DNA of 64,000 bases from Photorhabdus noenieputensis (GCF_018448935.1 NZ_RCWC01000001.1:62001-126000), one strand, 5' to 3'. Counted from the stretch's first letter, positions 38,865-51,322 are shown. The notes: generated by a model not told the origin, from the letters alone. Numbers and translations: made by a program.

Positions 38865-40526
38865 TTACCCTTCATATGGGTTGAACCAAGCAGATTTGAA
38901 ATCAAACCAACCAAAGGTGTTCATTTTGACTCCTCGCATACTTCTCTGTCCCTGTAACTCAAGCCAATGGTGGAACAGTGGATGCAGCCAATGTTCATCA
39001 ACTATTTTTTCGCACCACTCTTCAAGCGATAATTCTTGTTGTCGCCATTGTGATACCTCTTTACTTAAGTTATCACCAAGGCACTTTTTCAATAATGGCA
39101 TTTCGTACAGCGTAGCAAACAGCGAAAACTCCAGAGGATTATAAAAATTGGCGGTAGCAAGCCAGAGGTCACTTTCAGTGTTACCGTTGAACCATGTGTC
39201 ATAATCCACAATGTTGATTTTCAATGCGACGCCGCATTTGGCCAGTATGGCTTGCAGGATCTGGCTGATTGTGTGGTATTCGTGATGTTGATGACAAAGC
39301 GTGACGGTCAGACGGGTAATATCCTCTGGTTTGTTCAATTCGGATATCAGCTTACTGTGATGCCAGCGTAGTAATAAACCATAAGCGGGTGACCAATGGC
39401 GTTGATAAAAGGGGTCACAATGTGCTAGCAGATTGATCGGTGTTAGCAGGCTGCATAGCCATTGGCGAACGTCTTCTCTCTTACATTGAGTTGAACGGTG
39501 GTCATGTAGTAGGAAATAACAGCCTTCTTCTATCCTGCTATCTAACGAGTTATTATCCGTGCTGTCACTTTCCAGATGCAGAGTTGTACAAACCAGTTTC
39601 TCGGCTAATTCTGGTAGAAACCATATATTCACCTGATCAATCAGCGCCCGAAAGCCAAAGTAATTATCAAAGGCCCGAATTTGTAGTTTCTGAGCACTGT
39701 TTTTTATTACCTGGTAAGGACCGGTTCCCACTGGCATACGAGAGAAGTTCGGTAACTTTTGCCACTCTTGAGGTAAGATCATGGCATGTGGACTGCCGAT
39801 TAATAAAGGGAGCCAGAGATCGGGTTCTGAAAGAAAAATATCAATCACATAGGGTGTGGGCGTGGTGACTTTTTCAATATGAGAAAAAAGAGGCAGGTTG
39901 CGTAATCTTTGTAGCGAAGCGATGACATCCGCCATCTGTAATTCTCTGCCGTGGTGAAAATGGATAGCCGGACGTAGATAAAAGCGCCAATGATTTGAGG
40001 ATAATTGTTGCCAATGATGAGCTAAGTCAGCTTCTGGTTCCCCATTTTCCTCATTTATGCGGGTTAGGCTATTAAATATCTGCCTGACCAGATGGATTTC
40101 AGAACGGCGTAACGGTGAACCGGGTAGAAGATTAGGAAAGGGGCGATAGTAGAGTATCCGCAGTAAGTTTTTTCCCTGACGAAAACGGCGTTCAATCTGG
40201 GATAGTACCATATGACGGACTGTATCTTTATCACCAACCAGTTGGACTAGCTTCTCAACGTTATGTTGCTCAAGCAACTCTTCAGCCCGTTGTTGCTGGA
40301 GTTCCCATCCATCACGCAAGAAATTCAGTTGAGAACGTTTCCCCCGACCGGATTCTGCCTGCCACTGTAACCAGCCCGCTTTCTGCATATTGTTGAGCAG
40401 TGAACGGATATGACGTTTTGAACAATGCAGTACATTTGCCAGCTCTTGTAACGTTGTTTCAGCCTCTTTTCCTTGATGGTGTTGCCATAATCGAATGAAT
40501 TGTTGTTGTAAGCGTGAACTGGGCAT
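38865..40526 (-). CDS. sgrR: HTH-type transcriptional regulator SgrR
   Basis: Activator of the small RNA gene sgrS under glucose-phosphate stress. The 553 residues match E. coli SgrR (551). The N-terminal winged helix is at about 1-115 ('TTLQELANVLHCSKRHIRSLLNNMQ'), followed by a solute-binding SBP_bac_5-like domain ('LLPGSPLRRSE', 'INEENGEPEADLAHHWQQL', 'RFYLRPAIHFHHGRELQMADV') and the ending 'GWFDFKSAWFNP'. It is divergent from the SgrS-like RNA, as in E. coli, but setA is absent. Its neighbour mutH is not its E. coli neighbour, so a rearrangement joint lies near 38.8 kb. Confidence 0.95.
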   Translation of the reverse strand: MPSSRLQQQFIRLWQHHQGKEAETTLQELANVLHCSKRHIRSLLNNMQKAGWLQWQAESGRGKRSQLNFLRDGWELQQQRAEELLEQHNVEKLVQLVGDKDTVRHMVLSQIERRFRQGKNLLRILYYRPFPNLLPGSPLRRSEIHLVRQIFNSLTRINEENGEPEADLAHHWQQLSSNHWRFYLRPAIHFHHGRELQMADVIASLQRLRNLPLFSHIEKVTTPTPYVIDIFLSEPDLWLPLLIGSPHAMILPQEWQKLPNFSRMPVGTGPYQVIKNSAQKLQIRAFDNYFGFRALIDQVNIWFLPELAEKLVCTTLHLESDSTDNNSLDSRIEEGCYFLLHDHRSTQCKREDVRQWLCSLLTPINLLAHCDPFYQRHWSPAYGLLLRWHHSKLISELNKPEDITRLTVTLCHQHHEYHTISQILQAILAKCGVALKINIVDYDTWFNGNTESDLWLATANFYNPLEFSLFATLYEMPLLKKCLGDNLSKEVSQWRQQELSLEEWCEKIVDEHWLHPLFHHWLELQGQRSMRGVKMNTFGWFDFKSAWFNPYEG

Positions 40527-40599
40527 AAAAGAGGAACTCCAGAGTATTTTTCATCAATTTTTATTTCCTTATATTGAGACGATAATTATCCATATTGAA

Positions 40600-40696
40600 A
40601 GTAGCTCAATAGGCCAGACGAAATCTGGCTTCTCCCCCAATTTTCTTGAGTAATGGTGATTTGCCAGCCAGTAAGGAAACTTACTGGCTTTTTTTC
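40600..40696 (+). ncRNA. sgrS: SgrS-like small RNA
   Basis: Divergent from sgrR, where E. coli has sgrS. The 3' end has an excellent terminator (GCCAGTAAG-GAAA-CTTACTGGC plus seven T's, 40667-40695). Just before it is TTGAGTAATGGTG (about 40645-40657), close to the E. coli SgrS seed CTGAGTATTGGTG that pairs with the ptsG ribosome-binding region. A 5' hairpin (GCCAGA/TCTGGC, 40613-40629) is also present. SgrS with Hfq stops ptsG translation when sugar phosphates build up. The 5' end is approximate. No SgrT-type reading frame is seen, so this would be a short RNA-only form. Confidence 0.7.
40667..40695 (+). terminator. Terminator of the SgrS-like RNA
   Basis: Perfect 9-bp stem (40667-40675 and 40680-40688) with a GAAA loop and a seven-T tail. 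The long T tail is typical of Hfq-binding small RNAs. Confidence 0.93.
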
Positions 40697-40952
40697 TTAT
40701 TGTACATTGTGTACTCTCCGCATCTTTTTTACATGTTAGTTTTACATACCAGTTTTACATATCAGTTTAAAGCGAGTAATCATCTGGCATTGGTGGTGAT
40801 TTGTCCAGCTATTATCACTATTTTATCTATTAATTTCTTTTAAATGTGATATGGAGTGATTAAATATTAGTTAAAGCGCTGTATGTGGCTGGAAGATGAC
40901 TGTTTGCATGAGTATGGAGTGGTGGGGCTGTTCTTGCCTTTGACAACGATAG
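40697..40952. other. Gene-free stretch between sgrS and the leu operon terminator
   Basis: No supported gene. In E. coli setA, a sugar efflux gene, lies between sgrR/sgrS and leuD; nothing resembling it is here. Confidence 0.5.
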
Positions 40953-40982
40953 AAAAATCCCGTAGCAGAAAACTACGGGATA
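40953..40982 (-). terminator. Terminator of the leuABCD operon
   Basis: On the minus strand ATCCCGTAG and CTACGGGAT form a 9-bp stem, followed by TTTTTC. It lies 18 bp after the leuD stop codon. Confidence 0.9.
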
Positions 40983-40999
40983 GGTCAATAAAGGAAAAA

Positions 41000-41605
41000 T
41001 TAACGCAGGAAAACCGGTTGTTCCTGCTCGTAGGCTGTTATAGCGTCCAGATATTGTAATGTCAGGCCGATACTGTCCAGACCATTCATCATACAGTGAC
41101 GCCGGAAGCTATCGATTTCAAAAGCATAGCTTTTATTGCCAGCGTGAACTTTTTGTTGTTCTAGATCGACAGTAAAACGACAAGCTTTGTTTTGCTGAAC
41201 CAACTCAAATAGTTGATTGACATCTTTATCGTTCAGTTTTACTGGCAGTAATTGGTTGTTGAAAGCATTACCGTAGAAAATATCCGCAAAACTTGGGGCG
41301 ATAACCACTTTAAAACCATAATCCGTTAGTGCCCAAGGTGCATGTTCACGGGAGGAACCGCAACCAAAGTTTTCACGAGCCAGAAGGATACTGGCACCTT
41401 GATAACAAGGCTGATTTAATATGAATTCAGGATTAGGTTTTTGTCCTGCATCATCAAGAAAACGCCAATCATGAAACAGATGCTGACCAAATCCTGTACG
41501 AGTGACTTTCTGCAAGAATTGTTTGGGAATAATGGCATCAGTATCGACGTTTGCAGCATCTAAAGGAGCTACCAAGCCGGTATGTTGAATAAGCTTTTCC
41601 ATCAT
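41000..41605 (-). CDS. leuD: 3-isopropylmalate dehydratase, small subunit
   Basis: Swivelling-domain subunit of isopropylmalate isomerase; with LeuC it interconverts 2- and 3-isopropylmalate. The 201 residues equal E. coli LeuD, with '[20 protein letters not shown]' and '[11 protein letters not shown]'. Two adjacent ATGs give 'MMEKL'; I keep the first for length agreement. It lies 8 bp after leuC in the operon. Confidence 0.98.
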   Translation of the reverse strand: MMEKLIQHTGLVAPLDAANVDTDAIIPKQFLQKVTRTGFGQHLFHDWRFLDDAGQKPNPEFILNQPCYQGASILLARENFGCGSSREHAPWALTDYGFKVVIAPSFADIFYGNAFNNQLLPVKLNDKDVNQLFELVQQNKACRFTVDLEQQKVHAGNKSYAFEIDSFRRHCMMNGLDSIGLTLQYLDAITAYEQEQPVFLR

Positions 41606-41613
41606 TCTCTCCT

Positions 41614-43023
41614 TTATGATTTCTGTGCTGGATGGCGTATATCGATAAAATGACCATTAATCGCTGCTGCTGCTGCCATCGCGGGACTGACCAAATGGGT
41701 GCGTCCACCACGTCCTTGGCGCCCTTCAAAGTTGCGGTTACTGGTAGAAGCGCAGCGTTCACCGGGTTGCAGGCGGTCATTATTCATTGCCAGACACATG
41801 GAACATCCGGGTAAGCGCCATTCAAAACCGGCCGCTATGAAAATTTTATCCAAACCTTCTGCTTCTGCTTGTGCTTGAACAGGACCTGATCCGGGAACAA
41901 CGATTGCTTGAACGCCAGGTGCAACTTTATGGCCCTGTGCGATGGCTGCGGCAGCCCGTAAATCTTCAATCCGGGAGTTGGTGCAAGAGCCGATAAAGAC
42001 TTTATCGATCTTCACATCTGTTAACTTAATACCGGGCTTTAAATCCATATAAGCCAGTGCTTTTTCAGCAGATGCACGTTCGACAGGATCACTAAAAGAT
42101 TCTGGCGCTGGAATTGCTTGATCAATGGCGATCACTTGTCCAGGATTTGTTCCCCATGTGACCTGCGGAGAGATCTCTTCTGCATTAATCGTAACAACGG
42201 TGTCGTATTGTGCATCAGGATCGGATTTCAATGTCTTCCAGTAAGCAACAGCTTGTTCCCACCGCTCTCCTTTTGGTGAGAACTGGCGGCCTTTCATATA
42301 AGTAAAAGTCGTTTCATCCGGTGCAACCAAACCTGCTTTAGCACCCATTTCAATTGCCATGTTACATAAAGTCATACGGCCTTCCATGCTAAGTGCTTCA
42401 ATCGCCTTACCACAGAATTCCACTACATACCCTGTACCACCAGCACTACCTGTTTTGCCGATGATCGCCAAAACGATATCTTTGGCGGTGATAGCATCAC
42501 CGACATCACCCATCACTTCGATTTTCATAGTTTTAGCGCGGGCTTGTTTTAGGGTTTGGGTGGCGAGTACATGTTCAACTTCAGAAGTGCCAATGCCGAA
42601 AGCCAACGAGCCGAATGCCCCATGCGTTGCGGTATGGGAATCACCACAAACAATAGTCATGCCTGGCAGGGTTATACCCTGTTCAGGTCCGATGACATGA
42701 ACAATCCCCTGATAAGGATGGTTGAGGTCATACAATGTGATACCGAATTCGGCGCAGTTTTTCATTAACTCCTGCATTTGAATACGAGCCATGTCACCAC
42801 AAGCATTAATATCTTTTGTTTGCGTGGATACGTTATGATCCATTGTTGCGAACGTTTTACCAGGTTGGTGCACTGGACGGCCTTTAGTGCGCAAACCATC
42901 AAAAGCTTGTGGGGAGGTTACTTCATGAACCAGATGACGATCAATATAGAGTAACGGGGTTTCATTCGGTACTTCCCGGACAATATGAGCGTCATATAAT
43001 TTTTGATATAAAGTTTTAGCCAT
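41614..43023 (-). CDS. leuC: 3-isopropylmalate dehydratase, large subunit
   Basis: Aconitase-family subunit carrying a 4Fe-4S cluster. Cluster cysteines are seen in '[16 protein letters not shown]' and in '[12 protein letters not shown]'; '[13 protein letters not shown]' is the substrate-site motif. 469 residues against 466. It starts 1 bp after leuB in the operon direction, so translation is coupled. Confidence 0.98.
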   Translation of the reverse strand: MAKTLYQKLYDAHIVREVPNETPLLYIDRHLVHEVTSPQAFDGLRTKGRPVHQPGKTFATMDHNVSTQTKDINACGDMARIQMQELMKNCAEFGITLYDLNHPYQGIVHVIGPEQGITLPGMTIVCGDSHTATHGAFGSLAFGIGTSEVEHVLATQTLKQARAKTMKIEVMGDVGDAITAKDIVLAIIGKTGSAGGTGYVVEFCGKAIEALSMEGRMTLCNMAIEMGAKAGLVAPDETTFTYMKGRQFSPKGERWEQAVAYWKTLKSDPDAQYDTVVTINAEEISPQVTWGTNPGQVIAIDQAIPAPESFSDPVERASAEKALAYMDLKPGIKLTDVKIDKVFIGSCTNSRIEDLRAAAAIAQGHKVAPGVQAIVVPGSGPVQAQAEAEGLDKIFIAAGFEWRLPGCSMCLAMNNDRLQPGERCASTSNRNFEGRQGRGGRTHLVSPAMAAAAAINGHFIDIRHPAQKS

Positions 43024-43024
43024 G

Positions 43025-45681
<2,657 letters not shown>

Positions 45682-45721
45682 ATGTACGTTCCTCTCGTGG
45701 TTGTTTTTTGCGCCCAGCAGG

Positions 45722-45751
45722 TAAAAAAAACCCGCGCATGGCGCGGGTTTC
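45722..45751 (-). terminator. Attenuator terminator of the leu operon
   Basis: On the minus strand AACCCGCGC-CAT-GCGCGGGTT, then eight T's: a very strong terminator between leuL and leuA. Ribosome stalling at the leucine codons of leuL would favour an alternative fold and allow transcription of leuA. Confidence 0.94.
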
Positions 45752-45787
45752 TTGTTAATGTCTGGTTTGGACCAACTCTGTTTTGAA

Positions 45788-45871
45788 TCAACTCTGTTTT
45801 CTGTCCACCAGCATACCGCGCATATCAGATACGATGAGTAGTAGGTTTAATAGACAAATTGAGTGAATCAT
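45788..45871 (-). CDS. leuL: leu operon leader peptide
   Basis: A 27-residue peptide from ATG 45871 to TGA 45788, with '[12 protein letters not shown]' near the start: leucine codons CTA TTA AAC CTA CTA CTC, including three rare CTA codons. E. coli LeuL has a similar 'LLLLN' block. Together with the promoter upstream and the strong terminator 37 bp after the stop, it forms a classical leucine attenuation module. It is too short to be picked up by length filters. Confidence 0.92.
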   Translation of the reverse strand: MIHSICLLNLLLIVSDMRGMLVDRKQS

Positions 45872-45925
45872 ATTGATCCAACCTTTCAGTAGTATTAATG
45901 AGTGTTCGTGATTCGTATGCTTTTA

Positions 45926-45954
45926 TTGATACGTTATCTTAAAAGTGATGTCAA
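45926..45954 (-). promoter_or_regulatory. leu operon promoter
   Basis: On the minus strand a perfect TTGACA (45954-45949) and TATCAA (45931-45926) are spaced by 17 bp. The sequence after the -35 (TTGACATC...) resembles the E. coli leu promoter. The leuL start is 55 bp downstream of the -10. Confidence 0.75.
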
Positions 45955-46638
45955 GAATTCATTTAGGCATATGATTCTTGGTTTTACTTTTCTCATAGCA
46001 GTAAATTGAAGTGTTGATCTGTTTATATTTAAAAAGATTTTATTTTATTCTTTTTTGTTCGGGTTTGACTTTAGCGACGAGCTAAGATTTATATAAAAAT
46101 AGTGCATTATACTGATTAATTAAAATTAAGTATTTTTTGTGTGGTGAGCTGGAAGTGGATTTGTATTTTTCGGAGAAACATCATTTGCCATTGAAAAAAT
46201 AGATGCAAATAGGAAGTTATGTTATATATCTTTGAAAAAATAATTCTATAATATAATAACTCTGATAAAATTGTTTAATAATAATAAGTCAGTAATTTTA
46301 TTGTGAATTGTGTCATTCTTTGATTTATCATCATATACAGAATAGCAGGGTGAATAAATTGTTAACGTAATTGTACTTTTTTGTGAATAAATAATGAGCG
46401 CTACATTGTCTACTAATTGAAATTATATATTTTTAACACTAATAGGGGGATGCGCTGGTTAGCTATGCGTATTCAGATTTGTACAAGGACGAGTCTTAAT
46501 TATTTGTTATCTAAATGATTAAGACAATTGATCTCGTTAATAGTTATAGTCATCGTAATATCTGAGTAATAAATGAAGGTATTTTCGATGTTTTGTTATT
46601 AGCCGGGATCATCTGCATGAGTTTAGTGGAGTTAAACA
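45955..46638. other. AT-rich divergent control region between leuLABCD and leuO
   Basis: About 680 bp, no gene, very AT-rich with many TATAAT-like strings. In E. coli and Salmonella the leu-leuO interval holds an H-NS-bound silencer and the leuO promoter; the composition here fits the same role. I cannot assign exact promoters. Confidence 0.5.
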
Positions 46639-47583
46639 ATGGCTGAATACACCTCAGTAACTGCAACCAAAAAAGATCCAAATGAAATTCATTTACGTAA
46701 TGTGGATCTCAATCTGCTGACTGTTTTTGATGCAGTTATGCAAATGCAGAATGTGACACGTGCGGCACAGATATTAGGAATGTCACAACCTGCGGTCAGT
46801 AATGCGGTTTCTCGTTTGAAGCTAATGTTCAATGATGAATTATTTGTGCGTTATGGGCGTGGAATACAACCGACGGCAAGAGCTCATCAATTATTTGGTC
46901 CAGTCCGTCAGGCATTACAACTGGTATATAATGAGTTACCTGGGGTTGGTTTTGAACCTGATAATAGTGATAGGGTTTTTAGTCTCTCAATTTGTAGCCC
47001 CCTAGATATTAGACTAGCTGCAAAAATAGTTGAACAGGTAAAACAAAATACGCCCAATTTGGGTGTGACGATTAGATCATATTTGCATGATAATATTGAG
47101 CATCAGCTCAGATACCAGGAAACTGAGTTTGTCATTAGCTATACGCAGCTAGAACGTATGGATTTTCATCATTACCCGTTATTTAATGATGAGCTGGTTT
47201 TGGCTGTTTCTAATCATCATCCAAGAATTGAAAATAGTATTAGTGAGCAGCAATTGTATGAGGAACATCATGCAGTTGTATCATTGGATAATATATGTTC
47301 ATTCAGCGTTCCCTATTATGATGGTGGTGAACGTCTGCGTTCGGTGGTTTATCAGGGTACCGACTTGAATAGTGTGTTGCATATTGTCTCTCAAACCTAT
47401 TTGGTTGCGATTGCGCCAAAATGGTTGGTTGAGCACTATAGCGAACAATTAGCAATAAGAGCGGTTTCATTACCGTGGGATAAAGTAAGTCGTCCGTGTT
47501 ATTTGATTTGGCACGAATCTACAACGAAAGATAAAGGGCATCAGTGGATGAAATCGTTGTTGAGTCAACTTAGTGGCAGATAA
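46639..47583 (+). CDS. leuO: LysR-type global regulator LeuO
   Basis: LysR-family activator and H-NS antagonist; in enterobacteria it controls many silenced loci including stress, pathogenicity and, in Photorhabdus/Xenorhabdus, natural-product genes. The N-terminal winged HTH is at about residues 20-80 ('[39 protein letters not shown]'-type, one substitution from E. coli over long stretches), followed by the co-inducer domain ('[10 protein letters not shown]', '[14 protein letters not shown]'). 314 residues. It is divergent from the leu operon as in E. coli. Confidence 0.94.
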   Translation: MAEYTSVTATKKDPNEIHLRNVDLNLLTVFDAVMQMQNVTRAAQILGMSQPAVSNAVSRLKLMFNDELFVRYGRGIQPTARAHQLFGPVRQALQLVYNELPGVGFEPDNSDRVFSLSICSPLDIRLAAKIVEQVKQNTPNLGVTIRSYLHDNIEHQLRYQETEFVISYTQLERMDFHHYPLFNDELVLAVSNHHPRIENSISEQQLYEEHHAVVSLDNICSFSVPYYDGGERLRSVVYQGTDLNSVLHIVSQTYLVAIAPKWLVEHYSEQLAIRAVSLPWDKVSRPCYLIWHESTTKDKGHQWMKSLLSQLSGR

Positions 47584-47817
47584 TTAACTTGAAACTCACT
47601 ACTGGATAAGGGTGGTGAGTTTTTTTATTTTATCACAAATTTTTCAACTTTTGCTAAATAGGCTTTTCCTGTTGTTCAGGAATCGGTAGACTGCAAGGAA
47701 ATAGCTAACACCTGTAAGCTGAAAAGCGAATAAGTGATGCGAAAAGGTATTATCAGAGAATAAAATTACTGTTTTTTCTCCGATTAAGAAAAAATTTTTT
47801 CGAACAGGAAAAAAATT

Positions 47818-49620
47818 GTGATAACTAAAAATTTACATTCTTATCACTTGATAAACCGGTTGCAACAACAAATCAAACAATACCCAGAGAAAATTGCTTT
47901 TCGCCAATGGTCTCCGGCTGAACAACTCGAACTAAACTGGAATGATATTGGCAAAAAGACCGACGCTATTAGCCGAGCATTGTTGGCGGTTGGTGTTGAT
48001 GTGCAGGAAAAAATTGGCCTCTTTGCACATAACAGCATGGCGTGGTCATTGGCAGATATCGCTGTATTACAACTTCGGGCGATCACTGTTCCTCTGTATG
48101 CAACCAGTAGTCAAGAACAGGCTGGTTTCATACTTAATGATGCTGGTGTGCGTATTCTGTTTGTTGGCGGGCAGGCGCAGTATGATGTTGCTATTACTTT
48201 GACAGAATGTTGTCCTCAGTTAAGTCACATTATTGTCTTAGATGAATCAGTCGATTTGCGGGATTGTTCATTAGCCCAGCATTTATCTGATTTCATGGCC
48301 GATAATAAATTACAATATCAGTCGGAGTTGGAAACCCGTATTGCTAATCACAATCTGGATGATCTTTTTACGCTTATTTATACGTCTGGTACAACTGGTG
48401 AACCTAAAGGCGTCATGCTTGATTACCGTAATTTAGCCTATCAGTTGTATTCACATGATCATATCCTGGCGTTAACTGATCAGGATGTTTCTTTGAGTTT
48501 TCTGCCATTATCCCATGTCTTCGAACGCGCATGGAGTTTTTATGTCATGCATGTAGGGGCACAAAATGTTTATCTGACCGACACTAACTTTGTTCGTCAA
48601 GCTATGGCGGATGTTTGCCCGACAGTGATGTGCGCAGTGCCGAGATTTTATGAAAAAATTTACAGTGCGATTTTTGAAAAGGTTTCTCAGGCACCTTGGC
48701 ACCGAAAAAAACTCTTTAATTGGGCAATTAAATGTGGTGAGCGCCAATTTTTACGTAAATTGCAAGATAAAAAAAGCTGTCCTTGGTCAACAGCAATGCA
48801 TCGACTGGCTGATAAATTAGTATTGAGCAAATTACGGAATGTGTTGGGGGGCAAAGTTCGATTTTTACCTGCTGCTGGTGCACGATTGGACGAAACGATT
48901 ATTCTGTTCTTTCTCGCTGTTGGGATAAATATCAAATATGGCTATGGCATGACAGAAACTTGCGCCACAGTTTCCTGTTGGGAAGAGCAAGGTTATATGC
49001 TTGGTTCTATTGGCAAACCATTGCCTGGTATTGACGTCCGTATTGGTGAAGAAGATGAGATACAAGTGCGTGGCCCAATTGTGATGAAAGGCTATTTCAA
49101 TAATCAGCAAGAAACCATCAAAGCATTTACTCAAGATGGTTGGTTGCGTACCGGTGATGCTGGTAAACTGGATGAAAATGGTCATTTGTTCATTACTGAA
49201 CGTCTGAAAGACTTGATGAAAACATCGAATGGTAAATATATTGCTCCTCAAATGATAGAAAGCATTTTGGGGCAAGATCGTTTTATTGAACATGTTGCTG
49301 TTATTGCTGATGCTCGTAAATTTGTATCCGCCCTTATCGTGCCTTGTTATGATGTATTGGAAGAGTATGCAAAATCAATTAATCTCAAATATCATGACCG
49401 GGTTGAATTACTGCGTCATAGTCAGATTATCAATATGTTTGAGCAACGCTTGAAAGAAATACAGAAAAACTTTGCTCACTTCGATCAAGTAAAACGATTT
49501 ACATTACTGCCAGCGCCATTTTCAATGGAAACGGGTGAGTTAACTCCAACACTGAAATTGAGGAGGAAAATTATTATGCAGCGTTACCATAACGAAATTG
49601 AATCCATGTATCAAGATTGA
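47818..49620 (+). CDS. Long-chain acyl-CoA synthetase (AMP-forming, FAA1 type)
   Basis: A 600-residue ANL-superfamily ligase of the COG1022 (eukaryotic-like FAA1) type, distinct from FadD. Motifs: P-loop 'IYTSGTTGEPKGVM' (near residue 187), 'LPLSHVFER', 'YGYGMTETCA', 'GWLRTGDAG', 'ERLKDLMKTSNGKYIAPQ', and an intact C-terminal subdomain with the catalytic lysine in 'GELTPTLKLRRK'. The start is GTG (47818) with AGGAA seven bases upstream. Likely role is activation of exogenous or membrane-derived fatty acids to CoA esters. It is not part of the E. coli leu-ilv region, so it is an insertion specific to this lineage. Confidence 0.9.
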   Translation: MITKNLHSYHLINRLQQQIKQYPEKIAFRQWSPAEQLELNWNDIGKKTDAISRALLAVGVDVQEKIGLFAHNSMAWSLADIAVLQLRAITVPLYATSSQEQAGFILNDAGVRILFVGGQAQYDVAITLTECCPQLSHIIVLDESVDLRDCSLAQHLSDFMADNKLQYQSELETRIANHNLDDLFTLIYTSGTTGEPKGVMLDYRNLAYQLYSHDHILALTDQDVSLSFLPLSHVFERAWSFYVMHVGAQNVYLTDTNFVRQAMADVCPTVMCAVPRFYEKIYSAIFEKVSQAPWHRKKLFNWAIKCGERQFLRKLQDKKSCPWSTAMHRLADKLVLSKLRNVLGGKVRFLPAAGARLDETIILFFLAVGINIKYGYGMTETCATVSCWEEQGYMLGSIGKPLPGIDVRIGEEDEIQVRGPIVMKGYFNNQQETIKAFTQDGWLRTGDAGKLDENGHLFITERLKDLMKTSNGKYIAPQMIESILGQDRFIEHVAVIADARKFVSALIVPCYDVLEEYAKSINLKYHDRVELLRHSQIINMFEQRLKEIQKNFAHFDQVKRFTLLPAPFSMETGELTPTLKLRRKIIMQRYHNEIESMYQD

Positions 49621-49965
49621 TTTCTGAAATTTTATATAGTGCAACCGGCTATTCAAGGGAAATTTAAAGTGGTATTGCGGTAATATTCTACTTTAAATTT
49701 ATCTCAGGAGTATCCGGTTTTAAAAATTTCAATATTAGCTGAGTAATCGGTAGTCCAATCGTAAAAATCGTAGATAAATTATATTCTCTAATATCATTCT
49801 ATACCTAGAATAGAGCATTTGTTATTTAATAGGTTAGAGAAAGGTATAATTATCTGACTTTAAACGATATGATGAAAAAGATGGTTATAAAAAAGAAATG
49901 ATAGTATTTTATACTTGTGCCTATGCATAGTAAATAAGACACGTTTTGTATAATGAGGTGAATTG
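49621..49965. other. Gene-free stretch before the RBBP9-type hydrolase
   Basis: AT-rich, no supported gene. It contains an interrupted TATACCT/AGGTATA inverted repeat (49800-49806 and 49842-49848), whose interior does not match ERIC. Confidence 0.45.
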
Positions 49966-50532
49966 ATGAATTTTGATAATGTAGTTATTGTTCATGGCCT
50001 TATGGCGACTCCTGATCATCATTGGTTTCCTTGGCTTAAAGGTCAATATGAAAGGTCAAATGTCCGGGTAATAGTGCCGGAAATGCCTGAATCTCACGCT
50101 CCTTCACCTCATTTATGGCAAGAAAAGTTGCAGGAGAGTGTACCTAATCCTAATGAAAAAACACTTTTTATTGGGCATAGTTTGGGATGTATTGCCACAC
50201 TCCGTTATATTTCATCTTTACCTGATAATATAAATATTGGGGGGATTGTATTAATTGCAGGATTTTATGAAAAATTATCGACTTTACCCGAATTAAGTAT
50301 ATTTACTGAGGAGTATTTGGATTTTCGTCCTCTTATACACAAAATAAACCAACGAATAGTAATATTATCGCTTAATGATGAGATTGTACCTCCACAGTTT
50401 ACATTAAATTTAAGTCAGCAGCTCGATGCTGAATTATATGGTTTCCCTGATGGCGGGCACTTTTTAGATCGTGACGGTTTTACTGTTTTTCCTAAGCTAG
50501 AAAAGATATTAAAAAATAATTCAATGTTGTGA
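49966..50532 (+). CDS. RBBP9/YdeN-family serine hydrolase
   Basis: A 188-residue alpha/beta hydrolase of the compact RBBP9/YdeN family. 'VVIVHGLMATPDHHWFPWL' begins the fold, the nucleophile is in 'FIGHSLGCIATLRY' (Ser near residue 73), the acid is in 'LNDEIVPP' and the histidine in 'PDGGHFLDRDGF' (near 166). The ATG at 49966 follows GAGGTG. Substrate unknown; relatives are cytosolic hydrolases of uncharacterised function. It stands alone, with an unusual AT-rich codon usage compared with the neighbouring ilv and leu genes, which hints at acquisition. Confidence 0.86.
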   Translation: MNFDNVVIVHGLMATPDHHWFPWLKGQYERSNVRVIVPEMPESHAPSPHLWQEKLQESVPNPNEKTLFIGHSLGCIATLRYISSLPDNINIGGIVLIAGFYEKLSTLPELSIFTEEYLDFRPLIHKINQRIVILSLNDEIVPPQFTLNLSQQLDAELYGFPDGGHFLDRDGFTVFPKLEKILKNNSML

Positions 50533-50649
50533 ATAAGAATTTTATTATATAAATTAATATGGCAGTTTTTTTCATGTTTTATGTAATTATGATAGATTTT
50601 GTGTGTTTTAAATAATTTGTCAAAATATCATTTGCCTACTGTAAAATAA

Positions 50650-50671
50650 CCCGCTCTGAATACAGAGCGGG
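50650..50671. terminator. Bidirectional terminator between the hydrolase and the Sel1 lipoprotein
   Basis: CCCGCTCTG-AATA-CAGAGCGGG is a perfect 9-bp stem between two convergent genes. T-rich DNA follows on both strands (TTATTTTAC on minus), so it probably stops transcription both ways. Confidence 0.75.
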
Positions 50672-50686
50672 ATTATAAGTATATTT

Positions 50687-51313
50687 TTAGTTTCTTTTTT
50701 CTACTGATGGGATGGATTTATATCTCATTAGAATTAAAAATTCATCCCAATGATTTATTATTTCTTGAGATATTTCTTTTTCCACGGTGCCCTTTTCAGC
50801 ATTTATTTTAATATAATGAAATGCCTTTTCTAAATCTTGTGGGCTATTCCCTAAACCATGTAAATAATTCACTCCTATTATCTGATACCCATTTATTATT
50901 CCAGAATCTCCAGCTCTTTGAAGTAGATCATTGGCTTTTATTTGATCTTCTTGTACTCCATAACCAAAACTATAAATTATGCCGAGATTATATAAAGATT
51001 CCGCATGGTTTTTATCTAACTTTAATGCCTTACTATAATACTCGATGGCTTTTTGGTAATCCCTTTCTGATTCCTTTAATGAATTGTCAGTATAAAGTTT
51101 TCCTAATAAAAAATAGGCATCAACGCTACCATTCTGAGCTTGTTTTTCCAGTTCCCGAAACTCTTCAACTGTTCTCGGTACTTTCAGTGGAAGTTCCTTA
51201 ACCATACCTGTATATTTAATTCCATCAAATACAGTTCTAGGAATATTTGTTTTCGTCGGTTCTGCACATGCATTGGTAAATAATACGATTATCAGCAAAA
51301 GTATATATTTCAT
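50687..51313 (-). CDS. Predicted lipoprotein with Sel1/TPR repeats
   Basis: A 208-residue protein. The N-terminus 'MKYILLLIIVLFTNACAEP' is a lipoprotein-type signal peptide with Cys16, although the lipobox (FTNAC) is atypical at -2. The rest holds Sel1-like helical repeats ('AYFLLGKLYTD', 'AIEYYSKALKLD', 'SLYNLGIIYSFGYGVQED', 'GYQIIGVNYLHGLG', 'AFHYIKINAEKG'), i.e. a protein-binding solenoid in the periplasm or membrane surface. It starts 9 bp after the stop of the calcium-motif protein, so the two are cotranscribed. By analogy Sel1 lipoproteins are often immunity or scaffold partners; this is inference. Confidence 0.78.
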   Translation of the reverse strand: MKYILLLIIVLFTNACAEPTKTNIPRTVFDGIKYTGMVKELPLKVPRTVEEFRELEKQAQNGSVDAYFLLGKLYTDNSLKESERDYQKAIEYYSKALKLDKNHAESLYNLGIIYSFGYGVQEDQIKANDLLQRAGDSGIINGYQIIGVNYLHGLGNSPQDLEKAFHYIKINAEKGTVEKEISQEIINHWDEFLILMRYKSIPSVEKRN

Positions 51314-51322
51314 TCTACTAGT

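Noticed and set aside
40646-40843. 65-codon plus-strand frame with hydrophobic stretches overlapping the sgrS 3' end
   Set aside because: It starts at a TTG inside the SgrS seed region, crosses a strong terminator, and does not resemble SgrT.
49800-49848. TATACCT...AGGTATA inverted repeat as a possible ERIC remnant
   Set aside because: Only the seven terminal bases agree, with one mismatch to ERIC ends, and the interior has no ERIC similarity.
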